Positions 27,001-34,530 of a stretch of 64,000 nt of DNA are shown here, piece after piece (position 1 is the stretch's first letter; each line of letters starts with the position of its first letter). Made by a program: the position numbers and the translations under genes. This DNA is from Balanoglossus misakiensis (lineage: Eukaryota > Hemichordata): positions 4,216,001 through 4,280,000 of the forward strand of contig CM082595.2 in NCBI GenBank assembly GCA_040954595.2, written 5' to 3'. Below the pieces are notes generated by a model. That model saw only the letters and a program-made list of their open reading frames with translations, was not told where the DNA came from and did not search any database.

Positions 27001-30000
27001 AGGAAAGAAGTCTCTTTATTCAGAATATTTTCATTGCCTCCCTCTGTTCGCAGCTGCTGATGTGATGCGTGGGTTGTGCTTTATGAAGTAGTCAATTCTT
27101 GGAGGAATAGTGACTGTCAGGGAAGACCAATAAATTCTTCAAAATTGTGTTGATGATCAACCGCAGTAATTAAGTGCAGCCGGATGGAGCAGTATTATTT
27201 TTTTTGATGAATCAAACATACTGACGTGAGGGCAAAAAAAGTACTCCAGGGAAAATGACATCCTGAGATTAGATTTGCAGTTACATCTACATAAGAAAAG
27301 ATGTTTTTCAAATCATCCCTTGAGTTTGCTTAAATTAAGAGAACCAACAAGTCTTCTGAGTTGCTATATAATTTTTGAATAATTATGAATTCAGATAATG
27401 GCAGGTGGTGTAAAGTGATAGTGATTCTGAATTTGTCGTTTATGGTACGAAATTTAATCCTTAACGTTGGTTGTCTTCGTTAGGTTCAATGCCCATTTTG
27501 CCTAGCCCTGAAATGACTATGATTTCGAAATTCTCCCGAGTCGCAGAAATGGCGGATGTAGAATTTAACGATCGCACCAATGGGACTAATGGGCAAATAA
27601 ACTAAGTCGACAGCCTTCATCGTTATAATGTCGGGAATAGTAAAACCTTCCTAACTTTAAAATGGCCAAGTGTAGTGGAAAGAGAAGTCAAATTGGCTTT
27701 TTTTCTTCAAAAATCATGTTTATTCCGATGATGCTGAGCTGGAGATTTCATTAGATTGCACTGTATTTCATCACACAGTTCTGCGAGTAGTTGTTAAAAA
27801 TCGTGTTCAGGAAACAACTTCACGGCACATATGGATGAATGTTGTTCGAAATGCTATCCTGCTTGCTCGCCACTTAGGCGACTTCATCAGACCCATCTAC
27901 ATTCTATGAAATGAATAAATTATTAAACATGATGTCTTGGGTGCTTGACTTCTTCTTCTTGATTGTATAATTGTGAATTTACCTTATATCGCAACTCTGG
28001 CAACGGAATTGTCTGTGCTGAAAATGTCAGCCCACTCAGTCAATACACCTTACTTTCAGTAATTGATTCCGATATTAGCTGTCGGTTGTTAGCAAAGGAC
28101 AAGCTGGAGTTTGCAAGCTGTCTTTTAGGAAAGTAGTTTGCAATGAGTGCATTTACTTCAAAGTCCTTAATACGATGTGAAATCGACATATGGCATATGC
28201 CTACTGGTAAAAGATCATGTTTCACTTTACGATATTTTTTTACCGTTTACTGTTTTCGTAATGACTCAGTTGTAAGATAATCTCTATTTGGTCAAGCTGT
28301 ACGTTATGAAGATGGTGGTATATGATATACTATGATCAGCTCGAGTGAATGATTATGATTTAATTTATGAGATATAAATTCTTAATTTGTTTGTCTAGGT
28401 ACCCTTATATCTTTATTGCGTAGATTTGATTCGTGACGTATCGAATGACCAGTTATTAAACACACGCGATACGTTTCTTGGGTACTCGAGTTTCTCTATC
28501 TCGAAATGTTGAAACCAACTGCAGATTTTTTTCCACTTTGAGTAATTCAATCTATAGAAGCTTGTACCTCAAATCGATATAGCTTAAAAATTTTTGGAGT
28601 AGTCAATCTTGAAAAAGAATCGGAAGCTGTATCTGATTTCGAGCACTTAAATCAAAAGTTTTATCTAGCTACAGTAATCTGAATTGATGTATGCGTAAAT
28701 TTCATTTTCTCTCTCCCGTTAATAAGTTTGAAAATTACTTTTTTTCCATAGTGTGATTAATGGCTTTAAATTAATGAGTATCTCTTTGGGGAATGCATAT
28801 GCAATGTAGGATCCGTTACCCAACATACATTAATTAGTACTACTGTGTGTGTAGGCTCCTGTCCTAGAACCACTGTCGCAGTCATTAAGGTGTCATAGAA
28901 AATTTTTTTTCCTTCTCATTCCGATTTTGTCTTTGTTGCCATGGCTGATGTCATCGTCGAAGTTCTGTTGTTGTTTCTGATGGTGCTACCGTTGTGGTTG
29001 TTTTTGTGCGTCTTATTTTCGCACTTGTGATTGCCAAGTGTCCCTGGTTGATGACAAATTTCCAATCCATAGATTGGCACATCCTGATTGAACAGCCACC
29101 AGCTGAACATTGACATTTGACGACAATAAGTCTGCCGATCAATCATGTCCCGTGACCAATTAAGTTAATTAAAATCTTGCCAACACTCCCAAGTCGTATT
29201 AATGCAATCGATGTGATCAGCTTTGATAACACAAGATGGCATATCTCATAGGCACCACTTCATAATGTATTGAAGTCCTATGGGCGTTTTTAAAAGTTTA
29301 ATTCGTAGTGGGAAGATATGATACACTGCGACTGTACACTTTGTCTATCAGAGTCTTCAGTCACGTAATTTCTTGCGTGCAGCATAAATCATATTATTGT
29401 AGTATATTTTAGGCACCAGCTGGGGTGCTGTACATATGGCTCTAACAACCTGCAATTCTCAATGCCGGAAGTTAGTTTTTACTTCATGATAATGGTCAAA
29501 TCAAAGGATAATCAATTGCATTGTATGGTATGAATCAAAGAGAAAAAGTTTTGACGAAGATGTACCACCTGAATTTGTGTAATATTTATAGATAAAACAT
29601 TCTGTTATTATAGTTGATATACATTACCCATCTAATCTTTCCTCTTTTTCTTCATTTTCGGCGCAAATATTAAAACAGAAAATACATGAAGATGCTGATG
29701 AGGATGACTGGTTACTCCAGGATTTTAGAAAACACATGCCAGGATTTTGGAGAGAACTTCTAGAGAACAATTTGCAGGACTCTATGTCGAAAGAAACTCT
29801 CATTCCTTCATGTTTGCCAAGCCATATCAAGCATCAGGTGAGCACACAACACCATTTCATCTTATTCATAAAAGTGAGATGATTACAGTTTAATCTTCCT
29901 CAGAACAAGATGGCATCCACCATGCATGGACATCCATGGCCCATGTGCAGTCCTGTTGAGATCATCATTGGTGACACAATCTTGTTCTCGGGAATTTTAA

Positions 30001-33000
30001 ACAGTAATCGTGCCACAGTTTTTTTTAATCCTGATTGTTTGTTTGTGTGTCCTGTGTCCAGAATTTGCTTTTGTTCAGCTGCAGGGTAATATCAACACAA
30101 TGCCCTCATGAGCAGAAAGTTTCTAGATAATACCCTGTAGGTGGTACAAGTTGCACATAACATCAAACAGGACCACTGTGGCTATTTTAACCAGGCGAAG
30201 TTAGAACAGGCCAGTGAACATCCTGAGCATGCACTGACAGAAGCGAGCGAAAACGATCCAGGCATAAAGCTTAGCAAGGCAACAGGTTTCACACTGGTAG
30301 CTGCACGCTTTTGCAAGCTGTGGTATTATCTCGGATTTTGCTACGTATACAGGGTGGGTTTGAAAACTGTCGCTATGATGTATCTAGGAAGCTATCGCCA
30401 TTGCCAGCCTATATAAGTATTAGAGAAAACATGACTGTAATTCCCCTTAAGGGCTATTTGCCAGGGAGTAATTCTGGCATGCAAGTTAGTTTATAAATCA
30501 AGCAGCGGTGAATCGCTTGACGACGTGAAGCTAAAATCCGCCCCTTAAATGTGGACTATGAGCACACATACACGAATAGCTTCACGGATTACCAGGGAGG
30601 TCACATGACAAACAGGATTTAGAAGGTACAGATACAGTTACATGTACCAGTATATTGTCTCATGAATACCATGCATGTCAAGGAAATTGATACTTGATGC
30701 CTTAAATGTTTGTTCAAACTGTGGTAAGACTCACATATAAAGTGAACCATTCTCGCTTTAATGCGAAGTAAATGCGTTTGGTGATTTGTGTAGCATTGTG
30801 GGGTAGATCACCAAATGATCTCCTATTCGCCAACATCTGACATTAACCCTTTCACCCCTGTTCCCTGTTTAGAGCTCCAACATTACTATAGAAAACAATG
30901 TGTTTGGACTGAACCATAGTTGTGGTGAAAGGGTAAAACCTGGCCAGTAAAAAAGGTCACATTGAGACCTAACCTGGGAAATATCCCTTTTTACGACTAT
31001 AAAAGCGAACAATAAAGCAGGTCAGTTGATGTTGTGGGTACACGATTAATACAGGGTTTTCCCACAAATTTAGGGCAGCGATCGAGGCATAGTGGGACTA
31101 GACACTGAGGTGTTGAATTGCCACGGCATTTAAAGCACGGCATCACTTTCAAAAACTCGGGCGACCATGTTGCAGACGTGAAAAACACGTATTGGGTACA
31201 TCAATCATTAGCCTGCCACACACGCCATGTGTTAGTACACGTTTTCATATAATTGAAAACTAAAGATAGATTGGTCACAAATTTCGTACACTCAACTGAA
31301 TGGTAACGTTTTAAGATTTCGTCAACTGAGGAATATTGTATTGAGAGTCATAAAAATGAAACACATATCTATCAAAAATACATATGAAAAATGCATGAGG
31401 TAAATCTACAAGCTCTGTACGTGAGGCTTAGTAATAATATGATTCCTATGACCTTTTTACAATATAGAGTAGGCGAGAAAAAAACAATTCTACCCAATTT
31501 GATATTTCATTTCTGAGCACCTCACGTGACCAGTCGTGACTGTGAGACTTCATTTTGTAGCATCTATTCTTGGTAAATTATCACTCAGGTTATTTTTATT
31601 TCCACGTCGATGTGCATGTCCGCAAAATTTAGGCCAGGTCATAATTAGGTTTTAGGTCGGATTAATGAAAACACGCTGTGGTTTTTTTGGCTTCATCTGA
31701 CCTCAGTGGAATGCGGTTCGTTTATGCATGATCAGCACCACCACAGATTGCCGGCAACTCCCATACACAGCAGAACTGTTACCGAGCGGTATACGTTTAA
31801 CGTCGGGTTGAACAAACGAGGACATGTTGCACTATTTATTGAAAACACAAGCAAAAAAAATCCGGCGCTGATGAATTCAACAAAGTGTCTGCAAACTTTC
31901 TGTCAGGTATTTACTTAGATGAGTGATGAAGATCCGAATCTGACAGTGTAATGGCATAGCATGCCCCCTTCGCTATATAATGTGAACGGCAACACATACA
32001 CTCCCATCTAAGTGATCCAAACCAGAGATATGCAGTTTGTTATTCCATTATGCCTGTCTATTTCTAGTCTGCCGTATCCGTGGTAACACATGTCCCCAAC
32101 AAACAGCAATTATGGAACTAGAAACCCGCAACTTTCAGAGTAGCAAATGCGCAACACAACCAATCGGCTACAAACAGCAGCTTTGTGTTGTAAGTCCTGC
32201 TGTATATTACATTCACGTACGCGATTTCTATGATTTGAATATTGTACCATGCTGCTTGATTTTTAAAAAAATCACTCAGTCTTACAACCAAATCCTGTTA
32301 GTGGGCAAAATGGCTTCCTGACAATCATGTTCATGTAGACGTTGAAAATTCCCCTGCTAGTTTGGTGGACATGTTTCTGGTCCGTGAAAGTTCTGCCCCT
32401 GTCTTGCTATTGCACTCAGAAAGCACAGTTCGTGTCATCAGAATGTTGAATATGTTCTCCAGGCGGGGGAATTCGTGCCAATTTGCCTAACAAATATTCA
32501 GCATGGATCAGGATTGAACCTGCATACTTTGTACAAGATGCTCATGTCACGTTTTGCATTCACAGTGCGCACTGTATTCACAGATTTGTGTTCATAGATC
32601 ATAACCCGATCAGTGATATGGGCCTGCCATGTACGCTTATATACATCCATAAGGGTAACCCATAGCCTGAAGCTACATTATATATTCTGGCAGTGTTTCC
32701 TATTTTCACTAATACCATTGGATAAGCGATGAAAGGCCGGCCTCTAAGGACTATACTAACTTTTTTGTGCAGGTATTTTATACTTCTTTCAAATGACATA
32801 TCCATATGGTAAAATTTGCATGACAGTTTGAGCTTTTTTAATCGACTTTAGTGTATAGGTGCTATTGAGATTAATTGTCATTGAAATGTAAAATAAAACT
32901 AGCACATCATGTCACTTTTTTATCCGAAATCCAAATTAACTCCCAGTGCATTTGCTTAGGTTATGGACGTCAATTTTTGTTTTATGCCTGGTTAATGTTA

Positions 33001-34116
33001 TCACAGTATTGAGTCTCAAATCTGGAATGTTCTTGGGAAAATTAACTCGTTCACACATAATAATTTATGCCAGTATTTGACTTGATGCATTTCAGAAGCG
33101 TTTCAAAGTCATGTGTGTGAACCCAATATATTACACATACAAATGAAATATGAATGCGCTAAAAATAAAAATTATCACATGACATGTCTCCTGTGACAAA
33201 ATTCTAAATTATGTAATCTGCGTTCTGACATCAAATATTACGTATCCAGTAGCCTGTTCGGAGAATCTTGTGAGGAATACAATATCATTTATTCGATGTA
33301 GAATTAATTATTTAAATGTGGAAAAACATAGCAGTGTAATATTTAATGAGGAAACTTGTCAAACTCAAGCTTCCAGTTGAAGACTGAATATAAAAGTGCA
33401 GGCCACAAAAAGTGCAGTTTTTCGAGTAGAGTGTTCATGAGTTTTTTCCTTTCGTATAAACATGCAGTTTAGTTATAACAACCCACGTCGTTCAGAGAAG
33501 GTTTTTGAAGACTGTTCAACCGTTTGATTGTGAAAGTGCGGTTGAAACAGTCACTAATAGGACACAACTTTTGACTACACCGCTTGTGATGAAAATGAGC
33601 CTCTACTGGACCGTCACTAAGAGCTGATCGTTCGCAAGTTCACCACTATAAAATTGCGCCCTTTTCATAAAATATTTAAGGATAATGTCCTCGACAGCAC
33701 TCCAATATAGGTATTCGAAATAAATGAGCCGACATGCTATATAAGATGCAGCTGCTAGTTGTTGAGCGTTTTTCAAAGTACTAGAAATTGGAGCATGTGA
33801 GATATCTTGAAGCCTTGATGCATGGTTGCTGCCAAGCAACAGCTTCTGCTTAAGCCGCAGTGAGTATTTTTTGTTCATTTTTGTCACACAAAAAGGATAA
33901 TCTTACATTAAATATGGCTGGCCGGCGCAAAGTTGGTAAAAAGCAACACTCGATGTCAATCTATGTGCAGTTTAAATGACGCGAAACGCAAACTATATTT
34001 ATTTTCCGTTTTAAAAATAACTTACCAATTCTCACTGTTGAGGGTATGTTGGGCGGCACGTCTGTGGAAAGCACAGCTGTAATGCAGAACAGCGGGATCC
34101 AGCTTAGTAGTCTCAT
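1284..34116 (-). CDS. Ionotropic glutamate receptor subunit, 14 coding exons (gene span)
   Basis: This is a ligand-gated cation channel subunit of the plasma membrane. I joined 14 exons (34026-34116, 21674-21835, 7482-7751, 6825-7087, 6329-6508, 4730-4906, 4504-4608, 4231-4365, 3864-4067, 3396-3749, 2916-3048, 2297-2710, 1842-2014, 1284-1592). All introns are GT-AG, phases agree at every junction, and the 2970 bases give 989 residues plus a stop, a little longer than the usual 900. Order: signal peptide (about 1-18), LIVBP-like amino-terminal domain (about 30-400), S1 (from about 415), M1 (about 583-604), pore loop with MQQG (645-648), M3 with NYTANLAAF (675-683), S2 (about 690-825), M4 (about 847-867), cytoplasmic tail. 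Ligand-pocket residues are Thr539, Arg544 and Asp761. FIWDSA and the YERQQYI stretch resemble GluN1; MQQG resembles AMPA/kainate subunits. I infer a non-vertebrate epsilon- or phi-like class; the exact class needs a tree. It appears intact, with two introns above 12 kb. Confidence 0.93.
1842..2014 (-). CDS. iGluR exon 13: M4
   Basis: Residues 830-887. [20 protein letters not shown] starts the M4 segment, followed by GEWVWASYK at the cytoplasmic face. Acceptor TTTACAG, donor AGAAGG|GTAAAA, phase 0. Read-through of this donor would add 17 residues and stop at 1788-1790, a possible shorter tail. Confidence 0.9.
2297..2710 (-). CDS. iGluR exon 12: ligand-binding domain S2
   Basis: Residues 692-829. 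[10 protein letters not shown] and IPYGTVKSS begin S2. At the position of the GluN1 Ser688 ligand contact this protein has Gln714. FIWDSA supplies Asp761, which matches GluN1 Asp732. [11 protein letters not shown] and the final helix are standard. Acceptor CCTCAG, donor AAGG|GTAAGT, phase 1 at both ends. Confidence 0.95.
2916..3048 (-). CDS. iGluR exon 11: pore exit and M3
   Basis: Residues 648-691. [16 protein letters not shown] continues the pore loop. M3 carries [12 protein letters not shown] at 675-686, the gate motif, with Asn where most receptors have Ser. Acceptor ACGCAG, donor ACAG|GTTAGT; it ends in phase 1. Confidence 0.95.
3396..3749 (-). CDS. iGluR exon 10: S1 pocket, M1 and pore loop
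   Basis: Residues 530-647. [15 protein letters not shown] contains Thr539 and Arg544, the residues that hold the ligand alpha-carboxylate in the family; the usual Pro of APLT is Ser537. M1 is about 583-604. The pore-loop segment ends in WMQQ, with Gln646 at the Q/R site. The donor CAACAG|GTTTGC is weak and lies directly after Gln647. Confidence 0.95.
3864..4067 (-). CDS. iGluR exon 9: ligand-binding domain S1
   Basis: Residues 462-529. DEPFIML carries the conserved E-P-F at 463-465. [12 protein letters not shown] matches the GYC-DLL helix of the family, and [12 protein letters not shown] matches the loop before the pocket. Acceptor CACCAG, donor GATGGG|GTAGGT; the GTAGGT donor is used here although GTAAGT is commoner. 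Confidence 0.94.
4231..4365 (-). CDS. iGluR exon 8: linker into ligand-binding domain S1
   Basis: Residues 417-461. It starts with VGEWDG and ends with LKITTIL, the strand that opens S1 in all iGluRs. Acceptor TTGAAG, donor ATTCTG|GTAAGG. Phase 0 at both ends. Confidence 0.92.
4504..4608 (-). CDS. iGluR exon 7: end of the amino-terminal domain
   Basis: Residues 382-416. It contains two NxT sequons near its start (NGT and NFT) and [13 protein letters not shown], the last strands before the linker to S1. Acceptor ACACAG, donor GTTAAG|GTAAGT. Phase 0 at both ends, 35 codons. Confidence 0.9.
4730..4906 (-). CDS. iGluR exon 6: amino-terminal domain
   Basis: Residues 323-381. [15 protein letters not shown] is the conserved 'YDAV' helix of the family. 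Two NxT/S sequons lie downstream (NFT and NYS). The acceptor is a CAGCAG pair, so the exon may begin at 4906 or 4903, a difference of one glutamine (989 or 988 residues). Donor CAGAAC|GTAAGT. Confidence 0.9.
5301..5391. repeat. Tetranucleotide microsatellite, ATGT then GAAT
   Basis: About 16 uninterrupted ATGT units (5301-5365) pass directly into about six GAAT units (5366-5391). It lies in iGluR intron 5 (4907-6328). It produces an artificial open frame rich in Thr, Tyr, Ile and His. Confidence 0.97.
6329..6508 (-). CDS. iGluR exon 5: amino-terminal domain
   Basis: Residues 263-322. It contains [10 protein letters not shown], the conserved return to lobe 1. Acceptor CCACAG; donor TTCAAT|GTACGC. 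Phase 0 at both ends and 60 codons long. The preceding 316-bp intron is largely tetranucleotide repeat. Confidence 0.9.
6565..6775. repeat. Degenerate CAGT/TCTG/CAAT tetranucleotide repeat
   Basis: Runs of GTCA, GTCT and AATC units fill most of iGluR intron 4. The unit changes along the tract, so it seems to be an old expanded microsatellite. Confidence 0.9.
6825..7087 (-). CDS. iGluR exon 4: amino-terminal domain, lobe 2
   Basis: Residues 175-262. It opens with GINGVIELQ and contains VRLVILNC and GWAWIVTDG, the usual lobe-2 strands of iGluR amino-terminal domains. Acceptor TTGCAG; donor GCGATA|GTAAGC. It enters in phase 1 and leaves in phase 0, which matches exon 5. Confidence 0.9.
7482..7751 (-). 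CDS. iGluR exon 3: amino-terminal domain
   Basis: Residues 85-174. The split codon gives Ala85, then [14 protein letters not shown]. This is the conserved cysteine and Gly-Pro segment of the lobe-1 ligand-fold in glutamate receptors. Later [10 protein letters not shown] and DYG mark the crossing to lobe 2. Acceptor TTTACAG, donor TACG|GTTAGT, phase 1 at both ends. Confidence 0.93.
7752..16738. other. iGluR intron 2, part 3' of the transposon
   Basis: Nine kilobases of AT-rich sequence with no exon, RNA gene or recognisable transposon protein that I can support. Two small hairpins lie at 14018-14099. All open frames are short and lack family features. Confidence 0.6.
14018..14099. other. Two adjacent short hairpins in intron 2
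   Basis: TGGCGAC (14018-14024) pairs with GTCGCCA (14043-14049). CCGTTT (14079-14084) pairs with AAACGG (14094-14099). The surrounding 200 bases are more GC-rich than the rest of the intron and contain homeodomain-like ATTA sites. Function is unknown. Confidence 0.35.
16739..16770 (+). repeat. Left terminal inverted repeat of the piggyBac element
   Basis: It matches the reverse complement of 19987-20019 at most positions, with a one-base gap after CTGCC. Together with the flanking TTGA it marks the left boundary. The upstream TTGA differs from the expected TTAA by one base. Confidence 0.75.
17225..19507 (+). CDS. piggyBac transposase, intact 760-residue ORF
   Basis: The enzyme cuts and pastes its own element at TTAA sites. 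The first 230 residues are acidic and serine-rich, with basic patches. The DDE_Tnp_1_7-type core follows from [11 protein letters not shown]. The three catalytic aspartates are visible: Asp368 in [12 protein letters not shown], Asp451 in LYTDNFYTS and Asp578 in [22 protein letters not shown] near residue 600 is also typical. The C terminus has a cysteine-rich zinc-binding domain starting at Cys673 (CRFC, CYVC, CRQC, CMKC) and an Arg-Gly-rich tail (GRGRGRG). The family is usually about 550-650 residues, so this one is long at its N terminus. The start is the first Met; a second Met is four residues later. No stop or frameshift interrupts it. The minus-strand open frames opposite it are shadows. 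Confidence 0.95.
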   Translation: MLHVMTLRELASLQITEGESSLLTGNALTRSGDTTRRVHLRFDEDGLARPATPSQEQVAVGDSSDSEDAYLRCATARNRVRLERCAQRRAHRRRMRAIARSGMSENMEGSSSHDSDEDYSPSDVSSSSLPSSSGEENFSSDTQGLTEQARRRVRRSQLTRIESTWVDDEYSEPDEYPSGDETDSEVEDDGWSPRLTKRHPHPFSGSNEGPNIEMDATSTPLDVFYHMFPHGLIKKLRRETNRYARWSQTKKGNDRRWSRVDDNEMRALIGIMVLMGPDPKPEIADYWSHHRALRNDFIASVMPRQRFQKLMQYFHCNDPAKDPANLRNLRRRARERQRTPLYKVQPILDAVLDRFATLYNLHEQLSIDEAIIGYKGRYAGIPTVFIKGKPRAKGFKVYALADAVTGYVGNLKFMTTTGSHERDAQDVSRTLRICTDLLQHVGGKYHTLYTDNFYTSTIMAETLLRDLSTYVVGSMRQDRRGFPNALRTNARRNPGMGAQMRNLQRGQFVSREKGDQVVVTWKDSNLVNFLTTRYEGYRTNHQRVVRFIRSAESGRKVPYSLPAPEVADKYNLYMGGVDRANQLRSYYTAQRQTHKWWKYIFFYVLDTAIANAWLIYKDKIDPKKSHKNFQVEVGMALVGGYTNRHEGLRNSAPPLQTYKNHTLVHSSKRAASCRFCIQLGRKTRKGCYVCTVYTCRQCAIPLCMKCFLPYHQVATGTPTKCQETEIEEALLQEASRRWNAPAPRRGRGRGRAQVARSARR
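19745..19886 (+). repeat. Two tandem 71-bp copies inside the piggyBac 3' region
   Basis: Unit 1 begins at 19745 and unit 2 at 19816, each starting TTGTAGTACC and sharing GCAAAGCCAACTCAGACTTT and GCTGTAGCCAACTTGTACTC. They differ at only a few positions. They lie between the transposase stop and the right end. Confidence 0.93.
19987..20019 (-). repeat. Right terminal inverted repeat of the piggyBac element
   Basis: The reverse complement begins CTGCCAGCTTGTAGTTAC, directly next to a TTAA at 20020-20023, as expected for this superfamily. Confidence 0.78.
20024..21673. other. iGluR intron 2, part 5' of the transposon
   Basis: Apart from the CATA microsatellite I see nothing coding or structured here. 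Confidence 0.55.
21004..21086. repeat. CATA microsatellite with CAGA tail
   Basis: About 12 CATA units (21004-21052), a short break (TCGGGG), then more CATA and three CAGA units. It lies in iGluR intron 2. Confidence 0.97.
21674..21835 (-). CDS. iGluR exon 2: start of the amino-terminal domain
   Basis: Residues 31-84. The junction restores RIGGIF, the conserved first strand of the LIVBP-like fold in iGluRs. The [13 protein letters not shown] helix and the NLTATV strand follow as in kainate-type receptors. Acceptor CAACAG, donor AATG|GTGAGT, phase 1 at both ends. The exon is isolated between a 12.2-kb and a 13.9-kb intron. Confidence 0.92.
21836..28915. other. iGluR intron 1, part nearest exon 2
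   Basis: Seven kilobases of AT-rich sequence. Open frames such as 24350-24568 start at non-ATG codons and show no family features. I see no supported gene or repeat. Confidence 0.55.
28916..29146 (-). pseudogene. Possible LRR C-terminal cap relic
   Basis: The frame starting at 29146 reads [15 protein letters not shown] and, further on, [14 protein letters not shown]. The C-x-x-M-x-x-F-x-W-W-L, then C-x-x-P-x-x-L pattern resembles leucine-rich-repeat C-terminal caps, although the second cysteine of a normal CxC is missing. In another minus-strand frame, just downstream, comes a Thr-rich stretch ([15 protein letters not shown]) like a receptor stalk. This would fit a frameshifted remnant of an LRR receptor. 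A stop lies 7 codons before the first Met, and I find no clear repeats upstream. It could be chance. Confidence 0.25.
29679..29837 (+). CDS. Exon-like ORF, unknown, inside iGluR intron 1
   Basis: A 53-codon open segment lies between a pyrimidine-rich acceptor (TTAAAACAG) and a good donor (CATCAG|GTGAGC), phase 0 at both ends. The product is acidic at the start ([15 protein letters not shown]) and contains [16 protein letters not shown] do not recognise the family. The frame is open for about 85 bases upstream too, and the opposite strand is also open, so coding is uncertain. No matching neighbouring exon was found. Confidence 0.25.
29902..29988. repeat. 87-bp segment with inverted ends
   Basis: AGAACAAGAT (29902-29911) is the exact reverse complement of ATCTTGTTCT (29979-29988), and the inner sequence shows weaker inverted similarity. 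There is no clear target duplication, so its nature is unresolved. Confidence 0.4.
30847..30933 (+). mobile_element. TTAA-type MITE, copy 1
   Basis: The 87-bp element starts CCCTTTCACC and ends GGTGAAAGGG, perfect 10-bp inverted ends. It is flanked by TTAA on the left and TAAA on the right. It has no coding capacity. CCC-type ends at TTAA suggest mobilisation by a piggyBac-like enzyme. A related copy lies at 49202-49286 in reverse orientation. Confidence 0.72.
30938..34025. other. iGluR intron 1, part nearest exon 1
   Basis: No exon or RNA gene is supported. A B-box-like GGTTCAATCC occurs on the minus strand near 32510, but no tRNA fold surrounds it. Confidence 0.5.
34026..34116 (-). CDS. 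iGluR exon 1: start codon and signal peptide
   Basis: The ATG at 34116-34114 is followed by [17 protein letters not shown], a typical signal peptide, then the start of the mature protein and VRI. The donor is ATTG|GTAAGT and the exon ends in phase 1, matching exon 2. I chose this ATG because it is the first in-frame ATG, has G at -3, and places the hydrophobic stretch at the N terminus. Upstream in-frame sequence is open but offers only GTG. Confidence 0.86.
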
Positions 34117-34179
34117 GACGTCCAATTTATGTTTCACGTAGAAGTCATCGGGGTAAAAACACAGCAACACATCAGCAGA

Positions 34180-34530
34180 GTATTAAATGTGGAATATTCT
34201 TCGAAGTTTCCACTCTTCTTGCGAGAGGGGACGGGAAGTGATGAAACTGCCCTCTTTGGGCAACGCAGGTCCGTCGACGCAAGTTCCAACTCTAGTTCTG
34301 GCTGTTCACGCGCTGTTAAGCCATCTGCGGTCAAATTCAAAATCCATTTTAAAGTGTTCGACGCGGTATATCCTTATTTGGTCAGGCGAGGGGATTGCCT
34401 AATGTTCGCCGCGAACGCCCGACTGGTTTATGATTCCTCGTTTCTTCAGATCGTCTGGCGAGAGAGGAAAAATGTACCATCTAGAGCGTCCTCAACGCAC
34501 TTTCATCATTTAATGCGCTGTCGCTAATCT
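34180..34530 (-). promoter_or_regulatory. CpG-rich region upstream of iGluR exon 1, likely promoter
   Basis: CG dinucleotides are much denser here than in the surrounding AT-rich DNA, for example around TCGTCTGGCGAGAG and GTTCGCCGCGAACG. The region begins within 100 bases of the start codon. No convincing TATA box is seen. The open frame across it on the plus strand probably reflects this base composition. Confidence 0.45.

Noticed and set aside
30997-31188. Cysteine-rich minus-strand frame resembling a transposase C terminus
   Set aside because: Cysteine spacing does not fit the piggyBac cysteine-rich domain, and no transposase core lies nearby.
32505-32530. tRNA-like B box (GGTTCAATCC on the minus strand)
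   Set aside because: No A box at the right distance and no cloverleaf; at most an old SINE remnant.
34129-34527. 132-codon plus-strand frame next to iGluR exon 1
   Set aside because: It overlaps exon 1 and the CpG-rich upstream region, has no recognisable motif, and is explained by the base composition.
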